Origin: Argyresthia goedartella
Taxonomy: Eukaryota; Arthropoda; Insecta; Lepidoptera; Argyresthiidae
Length of the DNA: 64,000 nucleotides
Assembly: GCA_949825045.1 (NCBI GenBank)
Contig: OX463815.1
Span: forward strand, 26,651,356-26,715,355
Direction: 5' to 3'
In this document: positions 54,601-64,000 of the stretch, piece by piece
Numbering within the stretch: position 1 is the stretch's first letter
Layout of the letters: the number at the start of each line of letters is the position of its first letter
Position numbers and translations under genes: made by a program
The notes under the pieces: generated by a model
What the model saw: the letters and a program-made list of their open reading frames with translations, nothing else
Told to the model about the DNA's origin: nothing
Databases searched by the model: none

Positions 54601-57600
54601 CGGTGAATGAGTGAGTGAATCTTTATTTCAGACACAAAGCCAGAGCCCAAAGATGTTAAGAGGTCTAGGGTGTTGTATTGGACCGACGCGCGCACCAGCC
54701 GCGTGGAGAGGGACGGCGGAGGGACTCTGTGAACGGTGAATGAGTGAGTGAATCTTTATTTCAGACACAAAGGCAGAGCACTAAGATGATTAGAGGTCTA
54801 GGGTGTTGTATTGGACCGACGCGCGGACCATCCGCGTGGAGAGGGACGGCGGAGGGACTTTCTGGACGGTGAATGAGTGAGTGAATCTTTATTTCAGACA
54901 CAAAGCCAGAGCCCAAAGATGATAAGAGGTCTAGGGTGTTGTATTGGACCGAAGCGCGGGCCAGCCGCGTGGAGAGGGACGGCGGAGGGACTTTCTGGAC
55001 GGTGAATGAGTGAGTGAATCTTTATTTCAGACACAAAGCCAGAGCACTAAGATGATAAGAGGTCTAGGGTATTGTATTGGACCGACGCGCGCACCAGCCG
55101 CGTGGAGAGGGACAGCGGAGGGACTCTGTGAACAGTGAATGAGTGAGTGAATCTTTATTTCAGACACAAAGCCAGAGCCCAAAGATGTTAGTCTAGGGTG
55201 TTGTATTGGACCGACGCGCGCACCAGCCGCGTGGAGAGGGACGGCGGAGGGACTCTGTGAACGGTGAATGAGTGAGTGAATCTTTATTTCAGACACAAAG
55301 CCAGAGCCCAAAGATGTTAAGAGGTCTAGGGTGTTGTATTGGACCGACGCGCGCACCAGCCGCGTGGAGAGGGACGGCGGAGGGACTCTGTGAACGGTGA
55401 ATGAGTGAGTGAATCTTTATTTCAGACACAAAGCCAGAGCACTAAGATGATAAGAGGTCTAGGGTGTTGTATTGGACCGACGCGCGGACCATCCGCGTGG
55501 AGAGGGACGGCGGAGGGACTCTGTGAACGGTGAATGAGTGAATGAATCTTTATTTCAGACACAAAGCCAGAGCCCAAAGATGTTAAGAGGTCTAGGGTGT
55601 TGTGTTGGACCGACGCGCGCACCAGCCGCGTGGAGAGAGACGGCGGAGGGACTCTGTGAACGGTGAATGAGTGAGTGAATCTTTATTTCAGACACAAAGC
55701 CAGAGCCCAAAGATGTTAAGAGGTCTAGGGTGTTGTATTGGACCGACGCGCGCACCAGCCGCGTGGAGAGGGACGGCGGAGGGACTCTGTGAACGGTGAA
55801 TGAGTGAGTGAATCTTTATTTCAGACACAAAGGCAGAGCACTAAGATGATTAGAGGTCTAGGGTGTTGTATTGGACCGACGCGCGGACCAGCCGCGTGGA
55901 GAAGGACGGCGGAGGGACTTTCTGGACGGTGAATGAGTGAGTGAATCTTTATTTCAGACACAAAGCCAGAGCCCAAAGATGATAAGAGGTCTAGGGTGTT
56001 GTATTGGACCGACGCGCGGGCCAGCCGCGTGGAGAGGGACGGCGGAGGGACTTTCTGGACGGTGAATGAGTGAGTGAATCTTTATTTCAGACACAAAGCC
56101 AGAGCACTAAGATGATAAGAGGTCTAGGGTGTTGTATTGGACCGACGCGCGCACCAGCCGCGTGGAGAGGGACGGCGGAGGGACTCTGTGAACGGTGAAT
56201 GAGTGAGTGAATCTTTATTTCAGACACAAAGCCAGAGCCCAAAGATGTTAAGAGGTCTAGGGTGTTGTATTGAACCGACGCGCGCACCAGCCGCGTGGAG
56301 AGGGACGGCGGAGGGACTCTGTGAACGGTGAATGAGTGAGTGAATCTTTATTTCAGACACAAAGCCAGAGCCCAAAGATGTTAAGAGGTCTAGGGTGTTG
56401 TATTGGACCGACGCGCGCACCAGCCGCGTGGAGAGGGACGGCGGAGGGACTCTGTGAACGGTGAATGAGTGAGTGAATCTTTATTTCAGACACAAAGCCA
56501 GAGCCCAAAGATGATAAGAGGTCTAGGGTGTTGTATTGGACCGACGCGCGGACCATCCGCGTGGAGAGGGACGGCGGAGGTACTCTGTGAACGGTGAATG
56601 AGTGAGTGAATCTTTATTTCAGACACAAAGCCAGAGCCCAAAGATGTTAAGAGGTCTAGGGTGTTGTGTTGGACCGACGCGCGCACCAGCCGCGTGGAGA
56701 GGGACGGCGGAGGGACTCTGTGAACGGTGAATGAGTGAGTGAATCTTTATTTCAGACACAAAGCCAGAGCCCAAAGATGTTAAGAGGTCTAGGGTGTTGT
56801 ATTGAACCGACGCGCGCACCAGCCGCGTGGAGAGGGACGGCGGAGGGACTCTGTGAACGGTGAATGAGTGAGTGAATCTTTATTTCAGACACAAAGCCAG
56901 AGCCCAAAGATGTTAAGAGGTCTAGGGTGTTGTATTGGACCGACGCGCGCACCAGCCGCGTGGAGAGGGACGGCGGAGGGACTCTGTGAACGGTGAATGA
57001 GTGAGTGAATCTTTATTTCAGACACAAAGCCAGAGCACTAAGATGATAAGAGGTCTAGGGTGTTGTATTGGACCGACGCGCGGACCATCCGCGTGGAGAG
57101 GGACGGCGGAGGTACTCTGTGAACGGTGAATGAGTGAGTGAATCTTTATTTCAGACACAAAGCCAGAGCCCAAAGATGTTAAGAGGTCTAGGGTGTTGTG
57201 TTGGACCGACGCGCGCACCAGCCGCGTGGAGAGGGACGGCGGAGGGACTCTGTGAACGGTGAATGAGTGAGTGAATCTTTATTTCAGACACAAAGCTAGA
57301 GCACTAAGATGATAAGAGGTCTAGGGTGTTGTATTAGACCGACGCGCGGACCAGCCGCGTGGAGAGGGACGGCGGAGGGACTTTCTGGACGGTGAATGAG
57401 TGAGTGAATCTTTATTTCAGACACAAAGCCAGAGCCCAAAGATGTTAAGAGGTCTAGGGTGTTGTATTGGACCGACGCGCGCACCAGCCGCGTGGAGAGG
57501 GACGGCGGAGGGACTCTGTGAACGGTGAATGAGTGAGTAAATCTTTATTTCAGACACAAAGCCAGAGCCCAAAGATGTTAAGAGGTCTAGGGTGTTGTAT

Positions 57601-60185
57601 TGGACCGACGCGCGCACCAGCCGCGTGGAGAGGGACGGCGGAGGGACTCTGTGAACGGTGAATGAGTGAGTGAATCTTTATTTCAGACACAAAGCCAGAG
57701 CACTAAGATGATAAGAGGTCTAGGGTGTTGTATTGGACCGACGCGCGCACCAGCCGCGTGGAGAGGGACGGCGGAGGGACTCTGTGAACGGTGAATGAGT
57801 GAGTGAATCTTTATTTCAGACACAAAGCCAGAGCCCAAAGATGTTAAGAGGTCTAGGGTGTTGTATTGAACCGACGCGCGCACCAGCCGCGTGGAGAGGG
57901 ACGGCGGAGGGACTCTGTGAACGGTGAATGAGTGAGTGAATCTTTATTTCAGACACAAAGCCAGAGCCAAAAGATGATAAGAGGTCTAGGGTGTTGTATT
58001 GGACCGACGCGCGGGCCAGCCGCGTGGAGAGGGACGGCGGAGGGACTTTCTGGACGGTGAATGAGTGAGTGAATCTTTATTTCAGACAAAAAGCCAGAGC
58101 ACTAAGATGATAAGAGGTCTAGGGTGTTGTATTGGACCGACGCGCGCACCAGCCGCGTGGAGAGGGACGGCGGAGGGACTCTGTGAACGGTGAATGAGTG
58201 AGAGAATCTTTATTTCAGACACAAAGCCAGAGCCCAAAGATGTTAAGAGGTCTAGGGTGTTGTATTGGACCGACGCGCGCACCAGCCGCGTGGACAGGGA
58301 CGGCGGAGGAACTCTGTGAACGGTGAATGAGTGAGTGAATCTTTATTTCAGACACAAAGCCAGAGCCCAAAGATGATAAGATGTCTAGGGTGTTGTATTG
58401 GACCGACGCGCGGACCATCCGCGTGGAGAGGGACGGCGGAGGGACTTTCTGGACGGTGAATGAGTGAGTGAATCTTTATTTCAGACACAAAGCCAGAGCC
58501 CAAAGATGTTAAGAGGTCTAGGGTGTTGTATTGGACCGACGCGCGCACCAGCCGCGTGGAGAGGGACGGCGGAGGGACTCTGTGAACGGTGAATGAGTGA
58601 GTGAATCTTTATTTCAGACACAAAGCCAGAGCCCAAAGATGTTAAGAGGTCTAGGGTGTTGTATTGGACCGACGCGCGCACCAGCCGCGTGGAGAGGGAC
58701 GGCGGAGGGACTCTGTGAACGGTGAATGAGTGAGTGAATCTTTATTTCAGACACAAAGCCAGAGCACTAAGATGATAAGAGGTCTAGGGTGTTGTATTGG
58801 ACAGACGCGCGCACCAGCCGCGTGGAGAGGGACGGCGGAGGGACTCTGTGAACGGTGAATGAGTGAGTGAATCTTTAGTTCAGACACAAAACCAGAGCCC
58901 AAAGAAGTTAAGAGGTCTAGGGTGTTGTATTGGACCGACGCGCGCACCAGCCGCGTGGAGAGGGACGGCGGAGGGACTCTGTGAACGGTGAATGAGTGAG
59001 TGAATCTTTATTTCAGACACAAAGCCAGAGCACTAAGATGATTAGAGGTCTAGGGTGTAGTATTGGACTGACGCGCGGACCATCCGCGTGGAGAGGGACG
59101 GCGGAGGGAGTTTCTGGACGGTGAATGAGTGAGTGAATCTTTATTTCAGACACAAAGCCAGAGCCCAAAGATGTTAAGAGGTCTAGGGTGTTGTATAGGA
59201 CCGACGCGCGCACCAGCCGCGTGGAGAGGGACGGCGGAGGGACTCTGTGAACGGTGAATGAGTGAGTGAATCTTTATTTCAGACACAAAGCCAGAGCACT
59301 AAGATGATAAGAGGTCTAGGGTGTTGTATTGGACCGACGCGCGGACCAGCAGCGTGGAGAGGGACGGCGGAGGGACTTTCTGGACGGTGAATGAGTGAGT
59401 GAATCTTTATTTCAGACACAAAGCCAGAGCCCAAAGATGATAAGAGGTCTAGGGTGTTGTATTGGACCGACGCGCGGGCCAGCCGCGTGGAGAGGGACGG
59501 CGGAGGGACTTTCTGGACGGTGAATAAGTGAGTGAATCTTTATTTCAGACACAAAGCCAGAGCACTAAGATGATAAGAGGTCTAGGGTGTTGTATTGGAC
59601 CGACGCGCGGACCAGCCGCGTGGAGAGGGACGGCGGAGGGACTTTTTGGACGGTGAATGAGTGAGTGAATCTTTATTTCAGACACAAAGCCAGAGCACTT
59701 AGATGATAAGAGGTCTAGGGTGTTGTATTGGACCGACGCGCGGACCAGCCACGTGGAGAGGGAAGGCGGAGGGACTTTCTGGACGGTGAATGAGTGAGTG
59801 AATCTTTATTTCAGACACAAAGCCAGAGCACTAAGATGATAAGAGGTCTAGGGTATTGTATTGGACCGACGCGCAGACCAGCCGCGTGGAGAGGGACGGC
59901 GGAGGGACTTTCTGGACGGTGAATGAGTGAGTGAATCTTTATTTCAGACACAAAGCCAGAGCACTAAGATGATTAGAGGTCTAGGGTGTTGTATTGGACC
60001 GACGCGCGGACCAGCCACGTGGAGAGGGACGGCGGAGGGTCTGGACGGTGAATGAGTGAGTGAATCTTTATTTCAGACACAAAGCCAGAGCACTAAGATG
60101 ATAAGAGGTCTAGGGTGTTGTATTGGACCGACGCGCGGACCAGCCGCGTGGAGAGGGACGGCGGAGGTACTTTGTGAACGATGAA
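48574..60185 (-). repeat. tandem array of a 133-bp intron/exon unit (about 87 copies)
   Basis: Head-to-tail array of a 133-bp unit filling the terminal intron of TRABD gene 2. On the minus (gene) strand a unit reads: intron part CTAGACCTCTTAACATC, GGCTCTGGCTTTGTGTCTGA, AATAAA, a pyrimidine-rich TTCACTCACTCATTCACCG, acceptor TTCACAG, then the first 45 bases of the terminal exon (VPPPSLSTRLVRAS). The first unit is the real exon boundary at 48,574-48,706. Units are very similar; the main variants differ in GCGCACCAGCC / GCGGACCATCC / GCGGGCCAGCC, in CTCTGTGAACGG / CTTTCTGGACGG, and in CCCAAAGATGTTAAG / CACTAAGATGATAAG. Rare units have a 4-base deletion (about 50,540, 53,460, 55,190). The unit is not a multiple of three, so the repeated 66-codon frames on this strand are not a gene. 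Confidence 0.95.
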
Positions 60186-60387
60186 AGTCTGATGATTGAG
60201 TCGGAAGGTGTCTACGGAAACTCCGTCATGACTCGACACAACACCATCATGTTTGGACTTGTCGGCTTTGTCTTGACAAGAACTCTGGACCTAGATTAGT
60301 TTCTTAATTTTTAGGGTTCGGTATTTATGGATTCTATTTTACAACTAATACACGCTTATATAGAGAAAAAATGTATTGCTTGTTTAC

Positions 60388-60493
60388 TTTAGCAGCGGCG
60401 GTATGTCGTCCGAGGTGATCTTGCCCCAGTGCTCGACGATGCCGGCCACGTGGCCGATGCCCACCACGCCCACGATGCGGCACGGCTCGTGGC
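60388..60493 (-). CDS. TRABD: TRABD gene 2, GIGH-motif exon
   Basis: 106 nt from acceptor GTTCCAG (60,500-60,494) to donor GTAAAC (60,387-60,382). It encodes HEPCRIVGVVGIGHVAGIVE then HWGKITSDDIPPLL plus two bases. It is the equivalent of the gene 1 exon at 4,774-4,672 (same phase). Joining to the terminal exon gives ...PPLL-K-VPPPS, as expected for TRABD. The donor GTAAAC is weaker than consensus, and the 133-bp array begins only about 200 bp into the intron. Confidence 0.9.
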
Positions 60494-61935
60494 CTGGAAC
60501 CAACCAGTTACATGCAAATCAATGAACATAAACATTTATATACAGACTTACATAGTTTCTGGACCCACACTAGGATACCCTGAAACAGCTACTCACACAC
60601 AGGGTAATCATCCCATACAGATTAGAATTAATAACCCTTCATTATTCATAGATGGCGGTGGGAGTAACGATTTTTAACGCCATGACTTCAGCCAACAAAT
60701 ATTAGAATGTAAAAAAAAAGTTATGGAATTGCTAACAGGTTGGTCTATAGTAAAACAAAATAACTTTATAATATATTTTATGCAAATAAAAGTCTCAAAG
60801 AAAAGTCGGCTGTTGTTCTCTTTAAATATATTCTCCTAGCACCATCTCGAGGTATTTGCGATATTGCAATAGTGCTGCACCAAGCGATATAGGCCTCGAA
60901 CTAAATATGATTTCATAGCATCTCTGATTACGCCGGTGACATGATTTGTTCCACGGGGTCTATCTGTATTAGTAAATATAATATAGTATTTGTGATAGTA
61001 CCCATCATTATAAACATCTTTCCACAATTAACTTATGGTAACTAGCTAACTAAGCCAAGTAACTTGTAATCTGCTGATCGGGTCAAAGTACTGAGAAAAG
61101 AAAAAAAAACATATGCGACCAGTTGGAAAGTTGGTCATAATGATGGGGTTAGCTAATTAAATGTTACCCTAAACATCCAAGACCTAGGCATTTTTTTTCT
61201 TTCTCCACATAAGGGATTCGAACCCGGGGCCACTTGACAGAGATCGTTGGGTTGAGACAATATCCTTCCTTTTCCAACCCATAAAAAAATGCGAACTATA
61301 CAATTCAGCTTGAATGCATAATATGTATCTGTTTTGACGTGGGCGATAATAGCATTCAACTGATAGATTTTCAAGCTGTTCTTTGGCGGGAGAGTGAAAT
61401 GACAACGTCAATGAGTGAATGAAATGTCTCATATGTACTGGAAAGGTCGTAGCTGACTTATACGACCCCGCTCTGAACATGCAATATAATGTTCATTCTA
61501 ATATGGGTTTAGGTTGTGCTGTGGAGATGTAAGCATGAATGGATGTGTGCTGTTCGGCCGGGCGAGTAGAAGTTTCTAGGTAAGTAATGTTTTAGCCGAC
61601 TTCACAAATACTTATGATGATGAACAAGCGTTTTAGAATCCCGCCCGGAGCAGTGTGGGTGGCACGAAGCATCGAAAAAGTATTAGAATTGTACTCAGTG
61701 ATTCTTATGTGTCTCAATGTCACAAGGTTAATTGAACTCGGAACACTTTTTCGAATTATCAAATCTCCCGGCTCCGCTTTTTACGTCGTTTTTACAGCTT
61801 TATTGTGGGTTGGCCACTAGCTCTGAAGCTTGGCGTCTCCATCAATCCGCAATGAGTCAGCGCGGTGGAGTATGGCTCAATCTTACTGGAATTCGAGTTA
61901 AGGCCTCTGGATGTCGTTGGGGACATTAAAGGGTA
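60494..61935. other. TRABD gene 2 intron with repeat debris
   Basis: Contains a 53-bp piece at 60,530-60,582 (complement of AGGGTATCCTAGTGTGGGGC type) shared with 4,150-4,207; a tRNA-like B box (complement GGGTTCGAATCCC) at about 61,208-61,220; and a LINE 3'-tail-like word GCGGTGGAGTATGGCTCAAT near 61,862. A 63-codon minus frame at 60,836-61,027 has no recognisable motif. Confidence 0.5.
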
Positions 61936-62300
61936 CAGGTCGGTTAACTAAAGCTGGCACGTTCAACACATTTACTCGTTGCGCTTGTGTGATGTCTGTG
62001 AATAAGCGCGCGGCGTGACGTTGCTGCATGGGCATCAAGAGTAGTCAGCCTGTCCCTCTCGCGCGCGGCCAAACTTATGAGTATGAAGGAGACAGTTATC
62101 CACTCTATAGTTATAAGCCAATGCTTATAAATATAGAGTGATCTTTTTTGCATTCGTGTCACGTATCAATCGAAACGCGTTATAGTCATTATTTACTTTT
62201 TTCGAAGTTAGAATAAAATCATTCACTTTTAAACATACACTACAGTGAAATTGCATTAGTGTGAGTACTGTAAACGTGCCAGCTTTAGTTAACTGACCTG
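61936..62300. mobile_element. Tc1/mariner-type MITE
   Basis: A 365-bp element with TIRs CAGGTCGGTTAACTAAAGCT and the complement of AGCTTTAGTTAACTGACCTG, extended by GGCACGTT on both sides, flanked by TA (61,934-61,935 and 62,301-62,302). No coding. It lies 40 bp downstream (gene sense) of the exon 62,492-62,341. Confidence 0.85.
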
Positions 62301-62340
62301 TACATTTGTTTATTCGGTGTTGCAAAAGTGGAAAACTCAC

Positions 62341-62492
62341 GCGGCTGCAGCGCGGCGACCTGCAGCGAGTGGCACAGGTACATGTCGCGCTCCACCACGA
62401 ACACTCGCTTCAGAGCCGGGAACTCCTCCGCCATCTCCTCGAGCATGTCCTCGAGCATCTTCTTCTGCTTGCACTTCTCCACCTCCTCTACG
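62341..62492 (-). CDS. TRABD: TRABD gene 2, ERD-motif exon
   Basis: 152 nt from acceptor ATCTGCAG (62,500-62,493) to donor GTGAGT (62,340-62,335). It encodes VEEVEKCKQKKMLEDMLEEM, AEEFPALKRVFVVERDMYLC and HSLQVAALQP plus one base. The V-E-x-C-K-Q-K and E-R-D-x-Y-L words are highly conserved in animal TRABD. GC-rich codon use, unlike the diverged equivalent in gene 1, suggests that gene 2 is the constrained parental copy. Earlier exons must lie beyond the right end of the window. Confidence 0.9.
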
Positions 62493-62593
62493 CTGCAGAT
62501 ATGTCATTTCATTTGTTTATTTGCTGACATATGACAATTACAAATGCGAATAATGAAAAACACGTAAAATGCCAACTAGGTTCTTTCCTAGAC

Positions 62594-63165
62594 GGTTTTC
62601 TTCAAAATCCAACAGATGACTCTCAAGACCTGTTTTTTGGTCTTAGAGTAAAGTATATGGTATATAAAGAGTTTCCATGATCTCAGATGGTATAGGTCAA
62701 AGAGGAAGAAGTATAGGTACGTAAACTACTGAAAAAAGGTTCGGTAAAAAAGGTTGTGTACTCGCTGAACGTAACCGTTAAAACGTACGAAGGTACCGAA
62801 AGAAGGTTTGGGATGAAGGTTTTTACCTACTGGCTGAAAGTAGTCTATGATTGAAAGCTGTCATGTGTTGTTTGCTAAATAAAACAAATAAAATACTCGG
62901 AGACCTCGAAGTTTAGGTAGGCACAGACTAGATAGGGATACTACGTTAGGAGTCAACCTACCGAACGAAGCTGAACAAACTGAACTTGACAGCTTTCAGT
63001 AAGAGATTGCGTTCAGCCAGTACACAACCTTTTTACCGAACCTTCTTTCAGTGGTTGCGTACCTGTACCATCTGCGATCATGGAATCTCTTTGCATAACA
63101 TATAATATACTCTATGACCAAAAAAAGGCGGTCTACAGCGCCATCTGTTGGATTTTGAAAAAACC
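62594..63165. mobile_element. foldback/hairpin element
   Basis: Left arm GGTTTTCTTCAAAATCCAAC pairs with GTTGGATTTTGAAAAAACC at the right end. Inner parts also pair (AGGTTCGGTAAAAAAGGTTG near 62,740 with CAACCTTTTTACCGAACCTT near 63,028). Arms are about 170-230 bp, imperfect. No coding. Confidence 0.65.
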
Positions 63166-63423
63166 CTGCTCTGAAAGAATCCCTTTGCGAAGCAAGACAA
63201 CGTAAAAAAAACAAAAATAATGCAAAGATGGGAGCATATATGAGGGAAGAGTGAGTGTACATGCTTAGCCCTAGGACCAAGATTGGGTTTGGGTTTCGGT
63301 CTGACTGAGGTAGTGGAGGGGTGAGGTCACACCTCTCTCCTTCCCCCGCTCCGCACGAACGTACTCAGTTTTGGGCTAAGTCTGTATTGAGGGTGTTTGT
63401 GGGAAGGCCAAAGTTATGTTCAC

Positions 63424-63500
63424 CTCTGAGGCGTAATGGTCGAGAGTGCGCCTCACGAGGCAGAGATACCAGATTCGAATCCCGGTAGAGGATTCGTAAA
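63424..63500 (+). repeat. tRNA-like sequence
   Basis: GAGGCGTAATGGTCGAGAGT followed by an arm GCCTCACGAGGC and a B box GATTCGAATCCCGG. The D-, anticodon- and T-arm positions are tRNA-like, but the acceptor stem does not pair, so it is probably a tRNA pseudogene or SINE head. Confidence 0.45.
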
Positions 63501-63658
63501 GTGGCATATCTGATTCTCTTTTGGTCAGATATCTTAGGATAGGTCATTTTTCAAGTTTCCTGTCCAGATCTGGCACACGAAAGTTGAGAGTGGCATTATT
63601 CTAAAACTTTTTATATGACAATAAAATGTCATTTGACAAAACTGTCAAAACCCAATAA

Positions 63659-63899
63659 AGGTGAACTGACACCCGTACACCCGTACACCCATTCGAGTCA
63701 AACGCGTCGAACGAGCAGCACGAAAGGGACCCCGGAATTCCTTGCATGGAATCCTATGAAAACTAGCACACCTGCCCGCGTCGATTCGTTCGAATCGCGG
63801 GTGTGCGAGACTTTAAAGGATTCCATGTAAAGAGATCCAAACCAATCGTAACGTTCGGCTCCATCGACGCGAGGGTCTCGGTCAAGTGTGCTTTCACCT
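63659..63899. mobile_element. PIF/Harbinger-type MITE
   Basis: A 241-bp element with TIRs AGGTGAACTGACAC and the complement of GTGTGCTTTCACCT, flanked by the 3-bp duplication TAA (63,656-63,658 and 63,900-63,902), typical of PIF/Harbinger. The centre is palindromic (CACCTGCCCGCGTCGATTCG versus TTCGAATCGCGGGTGTG), and TGCATGGAATCC pairs with GGATTCCATG. No coding. Confidence 0.8.
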
Positions 63900-63902
63900 T
63901 AA

Positions 63903-64000
63903 GTCAGATCGTTGAGATAAACTACGACAACATTGCGCGCCCAGATCTCGCCGGCGAGACAGCGAGCGTACTTAACATTATCGTAGTTGTGGGGCGCGCC
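63903..64000. repeat. palindrome-rich sequence, cut by the window end
   Basis: AACTACGACAACATTGCGCG and the later ATCGTAGTTGTGGGGCGCGC are partly inverted copies around a GATCTCGCCGGCGAGAC palindrome. It may be the start of another MITE, incomplete here. Confidence 0.35.

Noticed and set aside
48478..59213. Dozens of similar 66-codon minus-strand frames, which might suggest a repetitive protein family
   Set aside because: They are the same frame read over and over in the 133-bp array. The unit is 44 codons plus one base, so each frame runs out after about one and a half units. Only the part equal to the TRABD terminal exon is truly coding.
48574..60185. CRISPR-like appearance of a long regular array
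   Set aside because: There are no unique spacers; the whole 133-bp unit repeats. The context is an insect gene intron.
23394..63500. tRNA genes at 23,394, 47,325, 61,208 and 63,424
   Set aside because: Each has a good B box and some an A-box-like word, but none forms a proper acceptor stem. They are better explained as tRNA-derived SINE heads or pseudogenes.

Overview
The window looks like nuclear DNA of a moth or butterfly (Lepidoptera): AT-rich intergenic sequence, intron-containing genes with GT..AG splice sites, and a very dense mix of mobile elements typical of that order (CR1/jockey-type LINEs, a tRNA-derived SINE, Tc1/mariner and hAT elements, Lep1-like Helitron pieces, hairpin MITEs). 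No bacterial-type operon, CRISPR array or rRNA gene is present. The species cannot be told from the sequence.

Host genes. The only host coding sequence I can firmly recognise is two tandem minus-strand copies of TRABD, a TraB/PrgY-domain membrane protein. The upstream copy (gene 2) runs from beyond the right edge of the window through exons at 62,492-62,341, 60,493-60,388 and a terminal exon at 48,618-48,504. The downstream copy (gene 1) has exons at 40,972-40,821, 39,636-39,512, a duplicated exon pair at 39,204-39,078 and 39,053-38,927, then 38,562-38,414, 38,215-38,058 and, after a 33 kb intron, 4,774-4,672. All the exon phases join correctly. The last exon of gene 1 is not in the window.

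Layout. 1-4.4 kb: mariner-like elements, a MITE and a LINE remnant. 4.4-4.8 kb: SINE and a gene 1 exon. 4.8-8.5 kb: a dispersed repeat interrupted by a long-inverted-repeat element that itself carries a hAT element. 9-18.7 kb: broken LINEs, some nested. 18.7-22.9 kb: one nearly intact LINE with a single in-frame stop in ORF2. 23-27.5 kb: a LINE inserted in a Lep1-like Helitron piece. 27.8-30.8 kb: a very young LTR element with identical LTRs, deleted for its polymerase. 31.5-37.4 kb: LINE and Tc1/mariner wrecks. 38-41 kb: gene 1 exons. 41-48 kb: foldback elements and MITEs. 48.5-60.2 kb: a tandem array of about 87 copies of a 133-bp unit. 60.2-64 kb: gene 2 exons and MITEs.

Two things stand out. 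First, the 133-bp array is not an ordinary satellite: each unit contains the 3' splice site and the first 45 bases of the terminal coding exon of TRABD gene 2, and the array fills almost the whole terminal intron, giving some 87 decoy acceptors, each followed by an AATAAA on the sense strand in most units. Second, gene 1 contains two adjacent 127-nt versions of the same exon, in the same phase, only 24 nt apart and not a multiple of three long: the signature of mutually exclusive exons.
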